Counted from the first letter of the stretch, positions 34,101 through 44,793 are shown. The stretch: DNA of 64,000 bases from Persicaria tinctoria (GCA_037127255.1 JBANSL010000001.1:38121001-38185000); one strand, 5' to 3'. Program-made: numbers and translations. The notes: generated by a model from the letters alone, not told the origin.

Positions 34101-35215
34101 TTTTATTTTTATGTTGTAATTATACCCAATCAAATCATGAAAAAATACATTGATATTTGGATTATATAACACACTTATTTGATTTTCAAATACTTACAAA
34201 AATTTTTAACTTATAATGACAAAAAATTATTAATTTAATATTCAAATAATCATCATAACCCATACTAAATGTGGAAATTAAAATAACTAATATTGATGTT
34301 TAGTTGGTATATACCCAATTAATTAAGATTCAATGGTATATACCCATTTCCGATTATTGGAGTGTAATTATAATTATATATTGAATTGCATAGTTAAGGT
34401 GTAAAGACCAAAAAAAAAAGGTCGTCATGTGAAGTTATTGGAAGTTGGTCGGAGAAGAGAGTAGCAGGCCTACACGCAGACATTAACATAGGCTTTTTCC
34501 CCAAGAAAGAGGGGTCCTTCAAAAAGAATTAAAAAAAAACAATTTATAGTATTGGTGGAAAATACTTCCCATGGATCCGGATTGTGGGCCGTTAGATTAT
34601 TGATGTAAACGGACGGTGAAGATGTGAAGCTTTAAGAATGTGAATAATCAGAAATTTAACAGTAATTTGACTATTTTATAGTCAAGTGTAACATAAATTT
34701 GACTATTTTATAAAATAAGAAATTTAACATAAATTTGACTATTTTATAAATAAGTCATATAAAATAACATAATTATTTTTTTGTAGATCACAATCTACAT
34801 ATTTAACATAAATTTGAATATTATATAGTCATATAAAATAAGAAATTATTGTTTGTCATACTTTTTAAAATGTAAACTAATTTCTCGATAAGATTTTGTA
34901 AATTGAAAAGTTTTTATGTGGTACTTATTTCCAATAAATGATAGATATTAGCAAAGAAATGGAATGATAAATTATGTAAATTAGACAAATAAAAATTCCA
35001 CTTTACTGCATGTGTTAAAAAAACGTGAATATATATATGACCGACTTTTATAATATAAGTGAAATAAACAAAATTATAAAAAAAACGTGAATTATAAATT
35101 ATGTTCATTTTTATACACTAAGATAAAATTTAAAGAATTATAAACAAAATAAAGTTGAATTATAACTTAGGTCTTAGCATAAAAGAATTATATACGGAAG
35201 CCTAGCCCTTGAGTG

Positions 35216-35335
35216 TAGGGTTAAGGGTTTGGGGTTTGGGGTTTAGGGTTTGGGGTTTGGGGTTTAGGGTTTAGGGTTTGGTGTTTAGGATTGGGGATTT
35301 GGGGTTTGGGGTTTGGGGTTTAGGGTTTAGGTTAT
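35216..35335 (+). repeat. Interstitial telomere-like array 2
   Basis: About sixteen units alternating TTTAGGG and TTTGGGG, bordered left by GCCTAGCCCTTGAGTGTAG, the same border as array 1. The variant order differs between the two arrays, so the units have changed since the duplication. Confidence 0.85.
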
Positions 35336-35459
35336 TTTGATCGATAGATGTTGTTTAATTTGATAAAAAAAAATTTCATATATTTAAAGTAAATGCAAAG
35401 TTCGTTAAATATGTTTTCTTGATTTATAAAGAGAGTATTTTGATTGATCGAGGAAGTTT

Positions 35460-35945
35460 AATTTGATCAACAAAGTTTTGAGATTTGTAATTGAGATTTG
35501 AAATCAAGATTAAGATCAAGATCGACAATTTGACATTGAGAATGTATATTTGAAAATTGAGAGTGAGGTTTGAAATTTGAGATTGAGATTGTGTTTGAAA
35601 TCGAGATTAAGATCAATATCGACTTTTGATATTGAGATCCCGATTTGAGATTTTTCATCGAGATTTGAAATCAAGATTAAGATCAAGATCGACTTTTGAT
35701 ATTGAGATTTTATATTTATGTATTGAGGGTGAAAGTTGATATTTGAGATTGAGATAAAGTTTTCGATCGAGACTTTAGAATGATATTGCGATTTGTCATT
35801 GAGATTGAGATCGACTTTTGACATTGAGATTTTATATTTTAGAAATGAGAGTAAGATTTGATATTTAAGACCGACTTAATGGTTGAGATTGATATTTGAG
35901 ATTGAGATCGAGATCGAAAATTGAGACGTTAGATTGAGAATAAGA
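35460..35945 (+). repeat. Degenerate GAGATT/GATCAAGATC tandem array
   Basis: About 480 bp of repeats of 6-12 bp grouped into longer units of roughly 50 bp, for example GAAATCAAGATTAAGATCAA (twice, near 35500 and 35667) and ATCGACTTTTGATATTGAGA. Minus-strand frames here (35467-35824) translate the array and are not genes. Confidence 0.8.
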
Positions 35946-36562
35946 CTAATAAGTTCATAAGTTTGATTTTGCAGAATGTGAATAATTAAGTCTATCTAAA
36001 AGGTGATTGGTGAAGATATATCTTTATAATCACCTCAACATATATAAAGGTATAAAACCTGAAAATAATAAAGTCATTTCGTATAAAATTAAGCCCAACA
36101 TATATACTTATAATTAAGATACAGTTTTTGTGATTTGTATCCGATATTATAATAATAATTTATAATATTCATTTGTTATATATATTAGTAACATACGATT
36201 TTTATAAAATATGATTTCGTTAGTGTAAAATCTCATCATATTTATAACTCTATATATTCAACTGACCTTGATATTTAAAATTCAAATGGTTTTTAAAATT
36301 ATTTAAAAGCTATCTAAGGTTGAAAATAAAATTTCAGTAATTAGTTAAATTTCAAATTATGTCAACATTAAAGTATAAATTAAAGTAAATATCTAGCAAA
36401 ACGTAAATACGGGGTAAAAGATCTTGGTATGTGTTGATATATATGTACACACAATATGGAAAAATGACATAATACTCTACCTATGGAAAGGAATTGATTG
36501 CAAATTACCAGCACCCATTGGGCCAACATAACTGGCAACTTAAATCATTTGATTTGATCTAA

Positions 36563-37050
36563 TTAAGCCCAACATATATACTATATACTTATAATGAAGA
36601 TACAGTTTTTGGGATTTGTATCCGAAATTATACTAATAATTTATAATCTATAAACCAAAAAATTATACAAACTACTATTATATTCCCAATTTAAATAATA
36701 TAAACTTTTAAATGGGATTATGAAAATCTTGTTATGTGTGGATATATTGACCCCGCCTACCCTAATACTCTACCTATGGAAAAGAATTGATTGCAAATTA
36801 CCAACATCCATTGGACCAACATAACTGGCCACTTAAATCCTTTGATTTGATCTAATTATTATTATAATTATAATTTTGTTTATGTATACAATCCTCTAAT
36901 TACACACCCCAACCGGAATTAACTCGACCCATCCCCCTATTCCATTGAAATGGTTTATAAATTAGGGCATCCACTTCAACCTTCATCGCCTACCTTATAC
37001 TCCATCTTTTTCTTGTCATCCCAAACACCTTCCCCAACTTGTTAGCATAT
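36563..37050 (+). promoter_or_regulatory. Upstream region and promoter of paralogue 2
   Basis: Contains a third partial copy of the duplicated end block, then TATAAATTAGGGCATCC at 36956 identical to the paralogue 1 TATA region, and a C/T-rich leader of 95 bp to the ATG. Confidence 0.6.
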
Positions 37051-37531
37051 ATGGTGAAGATAATCAAAATGTCCCCTCCTCCAACACCTGAATCCGACTC
37101 ACCACTGATTCCAGTTGCTCCTATATCCGCCCTAGAAGTCTCTCTCGACATTTTATTACCTAGACTTTTAAAGCTTGAGACCATGACCAAGGTTATGTTT
37201 CGGAGGGCCATAAACGATGGCCACGGGCAACTTATGAAGAGCTTGATCGTCGGCGAGGATCCACTCGTCGATTTGTTGTGGATGTTCGAGATCGAGCAGT
37301 TCATCTACAATGGGACACGATCACCACGAGGTCCACAACGAAGGTCCCTCGACAAAAAAAAGACTTCCAACCACCGAGGAGGAACCTGCTGCGGAGAGTT
37401 CCTCGACCACCACCAAAGAGAAGCCTGTTGCTGAGAGTTCCTCGAACACGACCACGACCAAAGTACCGGAGCAGAGTCCAGCAACCAAGGAGACCAGTGA
37501 GCTCGATAGATTTAATCGTTTAGTAATTTAA
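37051..37531 (+). pseudogene. Unfamiliar small protein, tandem paralogue 2, likely frameshifted
   Basis: ATG at 37051 starts a frame with the shared core TKVMFRRAINDGHG and DPLVDLLWMFEIE, about residues 46-85, closely matching paralogue 1. This frame ends at 37434 with a cysteine- and histidine-rich tail unlike paralogue 1. From about 37310 another frame is open to TAA at 37529-37531 and reads an E/S/T/P-rich tail (EEEPAAESSSTTTKEKPVAE) like that of paralogue 1 in composition. Stop 37531 lies 89 bp before the paired stem-loops, against about 86 bp in paralogue 1, so it is probably the ancestral stop and a small indel near 37290-37320 changed the frame. It could still be translated as a shorter protein with a new C terminus. 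Function unknown. Confidence 0.6.
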
Positions 37532-37619
37532 GGTTCCATGGTTATTGATGATTTTGCGGGTCGGGGGTTGAGATCGGTGAGATCGATGGCTTTGCTTTGC
37601 TTTGTTTCGTTTTGAATTC

Positions 37620-37684
37620 GCGAGAGAGACATCCTCTCGCTATGTTTTTATTTTCCTATTCCGAGGGAGAGACATCCTTCCTCT
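37620..37684 (+). promoter_or_regulatory. Paired 3' stem-loops of paralogue 2
   Basis: Hairpin one: GCGAGAG (37620-37626), loop AGACATC, CTCTCGC (37634-37640), a perfect 7-bp stem. Hairpin two: GAGGGAG, loop AGACATC, CTTCCTC (one G-T pair), identical to the second hairpin of paralogue 1. The first hairpin differs in sequence between the copies yet still pairs. Confidence 0.6.
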
Positions 37685-37689
37685 ATGCT

Positions 37690-38726
37690 TAAGTAACTAG
37701 TTGTGTTTTCCAAATCATCACCCTACCGGAATATATTAATGAAATCGATCAGTTTTTTTCAACAATACCCTAATCTCCTAAAATATTGGTATTTGAACAC
37801 AATAAATACCATGCTTGTTAACTACAACGTGTTGTCTCAACAATGTTTATTTATATTTGAACAAAATAAATACCATGCTTGTTTGACTAGGAAACACATT
37901 GAATGGAAAATGTTTGGATAGTTGAACATAATAAATACCATGCTTGTTTGGATATTTGAACACAAGAAATACCATTATATACATTTGCGGAAAAACGAGA
38001 ATTCTTTAGCTATTAATTTATTATCAAAATGTAAATAATTTTTAAAGAAAATCTTTTAAAAGAAGATATTGTTATAGAATTCACTATAACCTTTATATTA
38101 TATATAAACGATATACACACACAAACAAATGCCTGCAGGCCTATCGGCTAGCCGCTGCCTGTTTTTTTTTTTTTTAGAAACCGTTGCCTGGTATTTTATT
38201 ACCTGTTGTACTTGGAATATCATTTTATTTCAAGTCTGCCTCTTCATAGCTTCTCTCCTTTCTGCCATCGAGCAATTTCTCTTCTTTTCCAGCCACTTTG
38301 GCAAAATATCTCTATGCATCTCTAGATTTGGGGTAAATCTTAAGATTGATTTAGCGTTTGGATTGAGGTAGTTTTATGTTTTGTTTTTTCTCTTAATTCT
38401 ACTTGTTACATTCTGTTCATTTGATGGTGTTGTTGTTGTTGGTATTTTGTTGTTGTTGTTGGTATGTTGTTGTTGTTACATTCTGTTCATTTTTACTCTT
38501 CATTCTAAACCATCCAATACGTTCTGTTATAACTTGTTGTTGTTTTTGTTTGTTTGTTTGAGATGTGTGGTCACTTGCTATGATTAATAAACAAGAGGGT
38601 TTTGAATGCAGACGCTCCACTTAATCAACTGAATTTATCATCTTTACACTTCTTTTCCAGCGGAATTGGTAGTATTCATTTCCTCCCATGACTCACACAC
38701 TTGCATTGGATTGATTTGAGTTTTAG
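37690..38726. other. Intergenic region before the SDE3-like gene
   Basis: 37790-37975 holds about four copies of a word around ATTTGAACACAATAAATACC followed by ATGCTTGTT. 37980-38030 (ACATTTGCGGAAAAACGAGA) recurs at 45028. 38131-38153 is a single copy of the minisatellite core shared with 44794-45003. 38380-38560 is rich in TTGTTGTTG. The frames at 38129-38587 look like chance frames in T-rich DNA. A 5' untranslated exon of the helicase gene may lie here but was not resolved. Confidence 0.5.
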
Positions 38727-41353
38727 GTCTGGCTTATAATGCATTGGAGGATTACTCTATTCATAAAGACAAGGGAGAGGTTGGCTTCATTGATTTTGCA
38801 GATGAAGTATCCACAGAATTGGCTTATGACAAACCAGTAAAGCGTTATTTCAAAAACAAGCTCCCGAACCATATCATACGAAAGGATGTAAGGGTAGTGA
38901 TAGAGAGAAAGGAAATCCCTGAAGCTGTCTTGAAAGGATTAACACCATTAAATTATTCAGCTTATTTCAGGACGCTGTATAATATAGAAGAGCTACGAAT
39001 TGAGGTAATTGCTAGCTTCTCTTTGTTTGGGATAGTGTGAGCAGAGAGCAAAAGTGCTTCATTTAACCCTTTCCTCCAAGTATAACTTGCTGACTGTTTC
39101 TCTTGGAATGTGTACATTGCATAGGAATATATCAAAGCTTATGATATGGAATGTGTACCTTTGAAACGAAATGGGCGTTATTTCTTAGTCCGTGACGTGA
39201 CTGGACTTGCTGAAAGAAGACCCTCACTTGTCCAGGGAGACTCAGTGTTTGTTCAACTTGCCAGTGATGATTATCAACCCAGGGAGGCATACAAGGTATG
39301 AGTGCTCATTGCTAAAAGGTTATTTTAAGAATCAAGTATATTACCTCCAAATATCTGCCACCTACGAACTCATGCATGGAAAAAGAAAAAACCTAATTCA
39401 TAGTTTTTTTTTTGGTTTTGGACAAAAAAATGACCATAGCTTGTGAATATGGTATTATGATTTTCTTCTACGAAAAAATCTGGTATTAGGAGTTATCATA
39501 ATGCATAGTAAGATCTTGCTGAATGTGCCGTGTATTTTACTCACCGGTGAGATTTATAGTGTCCATTTTAAATAAAACAACATTGTAGTTTATTAATCCC
39601 TGACAAGTTGCTCCTTGCTCGGATAGACTACGTTCTACTTGGACGAAATGTTGGTTTTGTATTTTATTCTCTAACTTATGGGAAATGTTGTTTTGGATAG
39701 GGCTGCATCCACCGTGTCATGGCTGATGGAGTCTCTTTGCAGTTTACTAGTATATTCCCCAAAAGGCACAAAGATGGAAATCTGTATAATGTTCGTTTTG
39801 GGTATAACAGAGTGAATTTCAAAAGGCTCTATCAAGCTATTGACTGTTCAGATAAATTACACAAGGAGATCCTCTTTCCAACTGAGTCTGGTGGGAAAAG
39901 GGTAATAGCATTCGAATTCCCGAAGCCTATTTCCCATGATATTAACCTGGAGCAAGCAATGGCCGTTCGATTAATATTAGGATGCAAAGGAGGAGCTCCT
40001 TATGTGATTCATTGGCTTCCTGGTATAGGGAAGACAAAAACACTAGTTGAGGCTATCCTCCAACTTTATAAGAATAAACAGAAATCTCGGATTCTGGTAT
40101 GTGCATATTCAAATTGCGCAGTAGACCACATATTGGAGAAAATCATTGGTTCGATGGTGGATGTCAAAGAAAAAGAGATTTTTAGATTGAATGCCAGCAG
40201 TCGTCCTTTTGAAGACGTCGACCCTTATTACTTGAAGTTCTGTGTTCATGAAGAGGGCGTCTTCCGTTGCCCTTGTCTTCGGAAGCTCAGTAGCTACATG
40301 ATCATACTAACGACATACGTGAGTGCATCCTCCCTATATGCAGAAGGGGTTAACCGAGGTCACTTCTCTCACATCATATTAGACGATGCAGGCCAAGCTT
40401 CAGAGCCGGAGACAATGATTCCCATATCAAACCTTGGGGAAGAGGACACATTGATTGTTCTTGCTGGTGATCCTATGCAACTTGGGCATGTTATCTACTC
40501 TAAAGTTGCTGAGTCTTATGGTCTGGGAAAGTCATATCTAGAGAGATTGATCGAATGTGATGTCTACAGATCCGGGGATCCAAATTACGTGGCGGTCTTG
40601 GTGAAGAATTACCGAAGCCATTATGAAATTCTCTCTGTTCCGTCAACGCTGTTTTACAAAGGAACTTTGATTCCATATCGAGAAGAAAGTGAGGCATCTT
40701 CACTACCTTGGGCTGATTTTCTTCTGAACCCTAATTTCCCTGTTATGTTCTTTGGCATTCAAGGATTGGATGAGATGGAGGGGAGCACCCCTTCATGGTT
40801 TAACAGGTTTGAAGCTACAAAGGTGGTCGATCTCGTAATGAAACTCGTATCAAGGAATGTTCCTGAACACGACATTGGGGTCATTACCCCTCATCGGCAG
40901 CAAGTAATGAAGATAACGATGGCCCTTGAGGATCGCGGCATACGTGATATTAAGATTGGCAATGTAGAGCAATTTCAAGGCGAGGAAAGAGAAGTTATCA
41001 TCGTTTCCACAGTCAAATCAACCGTGAAACACAACGATTTTGACAAGACTTTCTGTTTGGGGTTTCTGAGCAACCCAAAAAGGTCTAATGTTGCCATGAA
41101 TCGAGCCAAATCATTGCTTGTCATCATTGGAAACCCCTATATCATTGAGAAGGTATTTCGCATTGAAATAACTCATTTCTTGACATTTGTATCTTTTGTG
41201 TTTGTGATGGATACTCGGTAAGTGTAGTTAAACTGTTGTGTCGGTGTATGTTTTGGCAATTCACAGGACTGGCACTGGAAACAAATGCTACGGCATTGTA
41301 TCCAGAACAAATCGTATCAAGGTTGTGCTCTTCTTAAGCAGCTAGATCCGTAG
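38727..41353 (+). CDS. SDE3/MOV10-type RNA helicase homologue, shortened and with altered catalytic motifs
   Basis: Four exons, all joining in phase 0: 38727-39004, 39125-39295, 39701-41152, 41267-41353 (TAG). About 660 codons, against roughly 1000 in Arabidopsis SDE3 (UPF1-like superfamily 1 helicase needed for RNA silencing). The N terminus ([10 protein letters not shown]) is SDE3-like but then jumps to the pre-helicase segment, so some 150-200 residues are missing. No in-frame ATG is found near the start; the first exon follows a TTTTAG acceptor, so the start is upstream or lost. Motif I reads WLPGIGKT instead of GPPGTGKT, motif II DDAGQA instead of DEAGQA, motif VI VAMNRAK instead of VAITRAK. 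Motifs Ia (SNCAVDH), III (LAGDPMQLG) and V (FQGEERE) are good. The C terminus (KSYQGC) is typical. The long open frame argues for recent function; the motifs argue for weak or no ATPase activity. Confidence 0.8.
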
Positions 41354-42651
41354 AATGGCTATGGAGTGGCAGATTCAGGCCATACAACAGACGATTGAAC
41401 TATATTTCCACTGCTGCTATTTCAATATTTCGATTACTATATTTGGACCCCTTTGTTTTGTGTAACCCTAATTTAGAACATTATTATCATCTTGTGTAAT
41501 TTTCTTCCGCGGATTGAATGTTCACATGTTATCATCTTGTATGTGATACATTTTTCTTTTCATCCTATTTTTACAGTTGACATCCAAATGCCCTTGGATA
41601 AACTACACATCTAATTTAGTTTGATGTGTAACCACGGGATGCATATACTCCAATGGTAATAGCATCTCATATGTACACCATCAACTCGATTTTGAATCCT
41701 ACCAGCGGTATAAACCAACCCTTCTTTCTCTATTTTTCTTTGTTGAATTAAATATATATTTTTTTATACATTCTTCAATAGTCATTGCAAAATAAAGAAA
41801 GAAGCGAATGTGATTAAGTCATTATATAATTATAAATATTTATAATCAAGTCATATTGAATATATATATATAACACATGTAATTTCTGTAAATACAAGAG
41901 AAGTGCAATATATAAGGTGGCCCAAGTTTATGTCATAAATTTGGGGATATCACCAAGCCCAAACTACCTTTGCCTCCGGCCAAACTAGAAAGATCTCAGA
42001 TGTTTTTGATTGTTTATGCTAAAGGAAAGTATGGAGTATTTGTGTATGTACTTCGACCATGTATGTGTTTAGGAATTTGGTATTATTGGTACTGCCAGAC
42101 TAATCACTTGACTTTGTGTATGTCCTTGCTGCATAAATGAAGCCTGACCCGTTTTTCTTCGATTCGATGCACTATTCCCTTTTTTATTTGTCTCCAAAGG
42201 TGTTGTGGTCGTGTTTGCTTGTGTAAGTCCTTGTTACTTGCTAGTATCTGAACAAGATAAGCATTGCCAGATGATCAAGCAACAAGGGAAGTAACTGGAA
42301 GAATTCAAGGAATTCACAGAAGCTCAGCTCGCGCAACTGACGGAATTGCTGCGTAATCCTCCGGTACGTGAAAGGGATCAAGAAAGCTCGGATTCAGGGG
42401 GCGTCATCCTCCATCACGAGAGAAAGATCAGCAGATAATGTTTGTTCCTGGCATTTTATTCAGATTCCATACACATTTGTTTGGGAGCTAAATGAGTTCA
42501 TTTATTTAAAACTGACTATGTCATTAAAGATGTCATGCATACAAATAAATAAACCCAACACAAAGTTGACGATACATTGTTGTAGGTTGGTCTTTCATGC
42601 CTTGATTCGACAATAGTGTGCGATATTACAACAGCCCCTACCACATCATCA
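41354..42651. other. Intergenic region between helicase and phosphatase genes
   Basis: The 3' flank of the helicase gene, then a SINE-like copy and its AT-rich tail (41620-41910). 42291-42438 keeps an open stretch rich in E, Q and L (EFKEFTEAQLAQLTELLRNP) after a stop; it resembles a coiled-coil piece of a transposon gag or transposase but is too short to name. No intact gene is seen on either strand up to the phosphatase stop at 42652. Confidence 0.45.
41620..41740 (+). mobile_element. tRNA-derived SINE-like copy 2
   Basis: GTGTAACCACGGGATGCATA, then an A-box-like ACTCCAATGGTAATAGC and a B-box-like GATTTTGAATCC (near 41689), in the same order and spacing as the copy at 17800-17945, again with a T/C-rich tail. 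Confidence 0.55.
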
Positions 42652-44336
42652 TCACCATTTTGGTTCACCAAGTACGGTTCCCTCAAGAACTTCCGCATAG
42701 AAGCTCCATAACACACTATTGTGTGTGATAGGCCTCCTTCCGAAGCCATTTTCCTCAACATACTTCTGGACATGGTCTGCTGTGACTATACATTGAAGAT
42801 ATTCATGAAGGAAGCCGCCCGGCGCTGTAACAAAATTACAAGTCAGTCGATAACAACTTAGAAACCCTCCATCATCCAAAATTGGCATATTTATTGAAGT
42901 TGCGATTCTCACCTAATCGTGTGTCTTCTACATCCAGGTACGTATATGGAACGGGGAAAATGGCCGTGTTACTCTATGTCAAGAATAGAATAAATGAGAA
43001 TCGTATATAAAGCAAAGGTTTCAAGTAAAGTGGCCAATATATAGGCCATTATGTGAATCGGAGGCTGACATCAGTTCCTACTTACTGGATTGAGTAGCGC
43101 CTTATGTGGTGAATCATCTATCAGGAGGGTGTTAGATTCGTCATAGTCACCCTTCTCCCATGGAAGAGCTAGGTCCTCCTTGTCCCACAGCTTCTTTAGT
43201 TCCTTAAAAACCAGGGGTTTGTTATTCTCCCAAGGAATCACGTGGCCATAATCGGTGCAATGATCCTGATGCTGCACAAGAAGAACAACCAATGCAAAGA
43301 ATGCAGGGTCAACACTCGCTCAAAACTGGATATGTAAATTAAAACACGAAATTAATATTCTTACCCAGCAGAACAACTTGTGCTTTTTCTCTCCCAAGAT
43401 GTAGTCCACAATACTATCCAAGTTCCTCCTATCAAACGCAATAATGCAATGCAAGAGAATATAACATAGGATATCAAAAAGGTGTTGACATGATTACATG
43501 AGATGCAAGTTGGTAGACTAATGAAGCTACCCTATTTCAGAAGTACCTGGTTCTTGATGACCAAATCCCTACATTGAAATTGTCAAAGCAAAACTGAAGG
43601 AATTCATCAGAAAACGCCCTTTTAAACACTGGAAGATGGATTAAAGTATGTTAGACATTGCAAGAATAAAAATAACATGTTGACCTAAGAGGATTGTGCA
43701 TATAACAACAACAGAAGGGGTCTTCAAACAATGTAAATACCTGCTTTATTTGCAACATTTTTCCCATATTCGTATCCCGGTTTAGGGTCCGAAACAACGT
43801 CAGCTAGTAACCCATTCACATCAAGAATGAGAAGCTTTTTTTTCTCATTCGTCTCCTGGTTTCCTAAAGATATATCATCCGTGCAAAGCCTCTTCCCATT
43901 ATTCCTCCTACTACAAAAGGCAATTTTTTTAATCCATCTAGTGTACAATATTCAGGACCACATAATTTATCACAAAAAGAACATACCGGAATTTTTACAA
44001 TATGGAAGCATCAATGGTATTTTCCCACTTACAGAAAACTCACATAAGGACAGTATTTGTACAATGTGGAAGCATCAATGGAGGAGAGAAATATCATAAC
44101 TTAGTTTGTAGTAGTCAAGTCTTGCCAAGACAAATGATGTAAAGAAATACTAAGTAAATCAAATGCCAATTATGTAGATGACATTTGATTTACTTTGTAT
44201 TTATTTACACCATTTGTCTTGTCAAGCTTGACTACTACAAACTAAGTTATGTTATTTTCCCACCTACAGCAAACAGAAATCGATTTCATGACAGTAAACC
44301 CAATGGAGGAGAGCAATACCTGCTTCGTCGCGCCAT
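42652..44336 (-). CDS. NIF/FCP1-like HAD-family phosphatase, seven exons
   Basis: Exons on the minus strand: 44336-44320, 43907-43741, 43628-43547, 43428-43365, 43265-43086, 42973-42913, 42824-42652. All borders are GT-AG and the sum is 744 nt, exactly 248 codons with stop, starting MARRSRRNNGKRL. The catalytic motif is LLILDVNGLLADV: the nucleophile Asp is present, the usual second Asp of DxDxT is Asn. Later family blocks are clear: FLQFCFDNFNVGIWSSRT, KKHKLLFCW, LLIDDSPHKALLNP, and the C-terminal HVQKYVEENGFGRR with LWSFYAEV. Members of this plant group are HAD-fold proteins related to RNA polymerase II CTD phosphatases; substrate unknown. No targeting signal is obvious. The reconstructed exons join cleanly from ATG to stop. 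The frame at 44767-45012 upstream is a tandem-array by-product. Confidence 0.85.
44095..44251. mobile_element. Short palindromic MITE in the first intron of the phosphatase gene
   Basis: 157 bp whose arms CATAACTTAGTTTGTAGTAG and the inverse at the right end pair over about 65 bp, including AAGACAAATG and CATTTGATTTAC. The centre is CCAATTATGTAGATGA. It lies between exons 1 (44320) and 2 (43907). The flanks (GGAGGAGAG near 44080 and 44306) are themselves duplicated; the exact target duplication was not settled. Confidence 0.75.
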
Positions 44337-44793
44337 CCACACTTAAATCGAATTTGATATCTGAGAAATGAAACAAATTCGCATTACAAAATACAAAAAA
44401 AATTAAAACTCTACAGATTTCGAATATACAAGGCACACAAATTTCATATTGTACAAACCTACTCTACAAACCCTAAATTCAGATTGTACGGGCCCTAATT
44501 TCAGTTGTAGAGCCAAAGAACAACAAACCCCTAAATCAAGAAGCCAAAAATCGCCCAAATAAATGCACAAATCCTAATCTACAAGCCAAAGTCAAGAACG
44601 ACAAACCCTAGCTTTCGAATTTGGGAGATCCCAGATTGCAACAAGCCAAATTCTAGACCGGGGAGAGAAGAAAGACAGAAGAATGACATAAGAGAATAAC
44701 GGGAGAAGAGAAAGCGTACCTCCCCTGAGCGTAGAGAGAGCAAGCGAACAGATCCAAGAGGAGAACGTGATATCAGCCTCAATCCTCATTATA
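44337..44793 (-). promoter_or_regulatory. 5' flank and leader of the phosphatase gene
   Basis: Read on the minus strand this stretch lies directly upstream of the ATG. It contains A/C-rich plus-strand sequence with several AACCCTAA-like words and no long frame. A GTACCT/GGTACG context near 44716 might be a splice donor of a 5' exon on the minus strand. No clear TATA box was fixed. Confidence 0.35.

Larger units (their letters stand above)
34895..36562. repeat. Tandem segmental duplication, unit 2
   Basis: Second copy of the 33081-34100 segment, enlarged by a GAGATT-rich array at 35460-35945. The blocks at 33515 and 35955 are offset by about 2.44 kb. A third partial copy of the end block (CTACCTATGGAAAAGAATTG) lies at 36770-36857, just before the promoter of paralogue 2. 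Confidence 0.8.

Noticed and set aside
35467..35824. Serine/isoleucine repeat protein on the minus strand
   Set aside because: Translation of the GAGATT tandem array.
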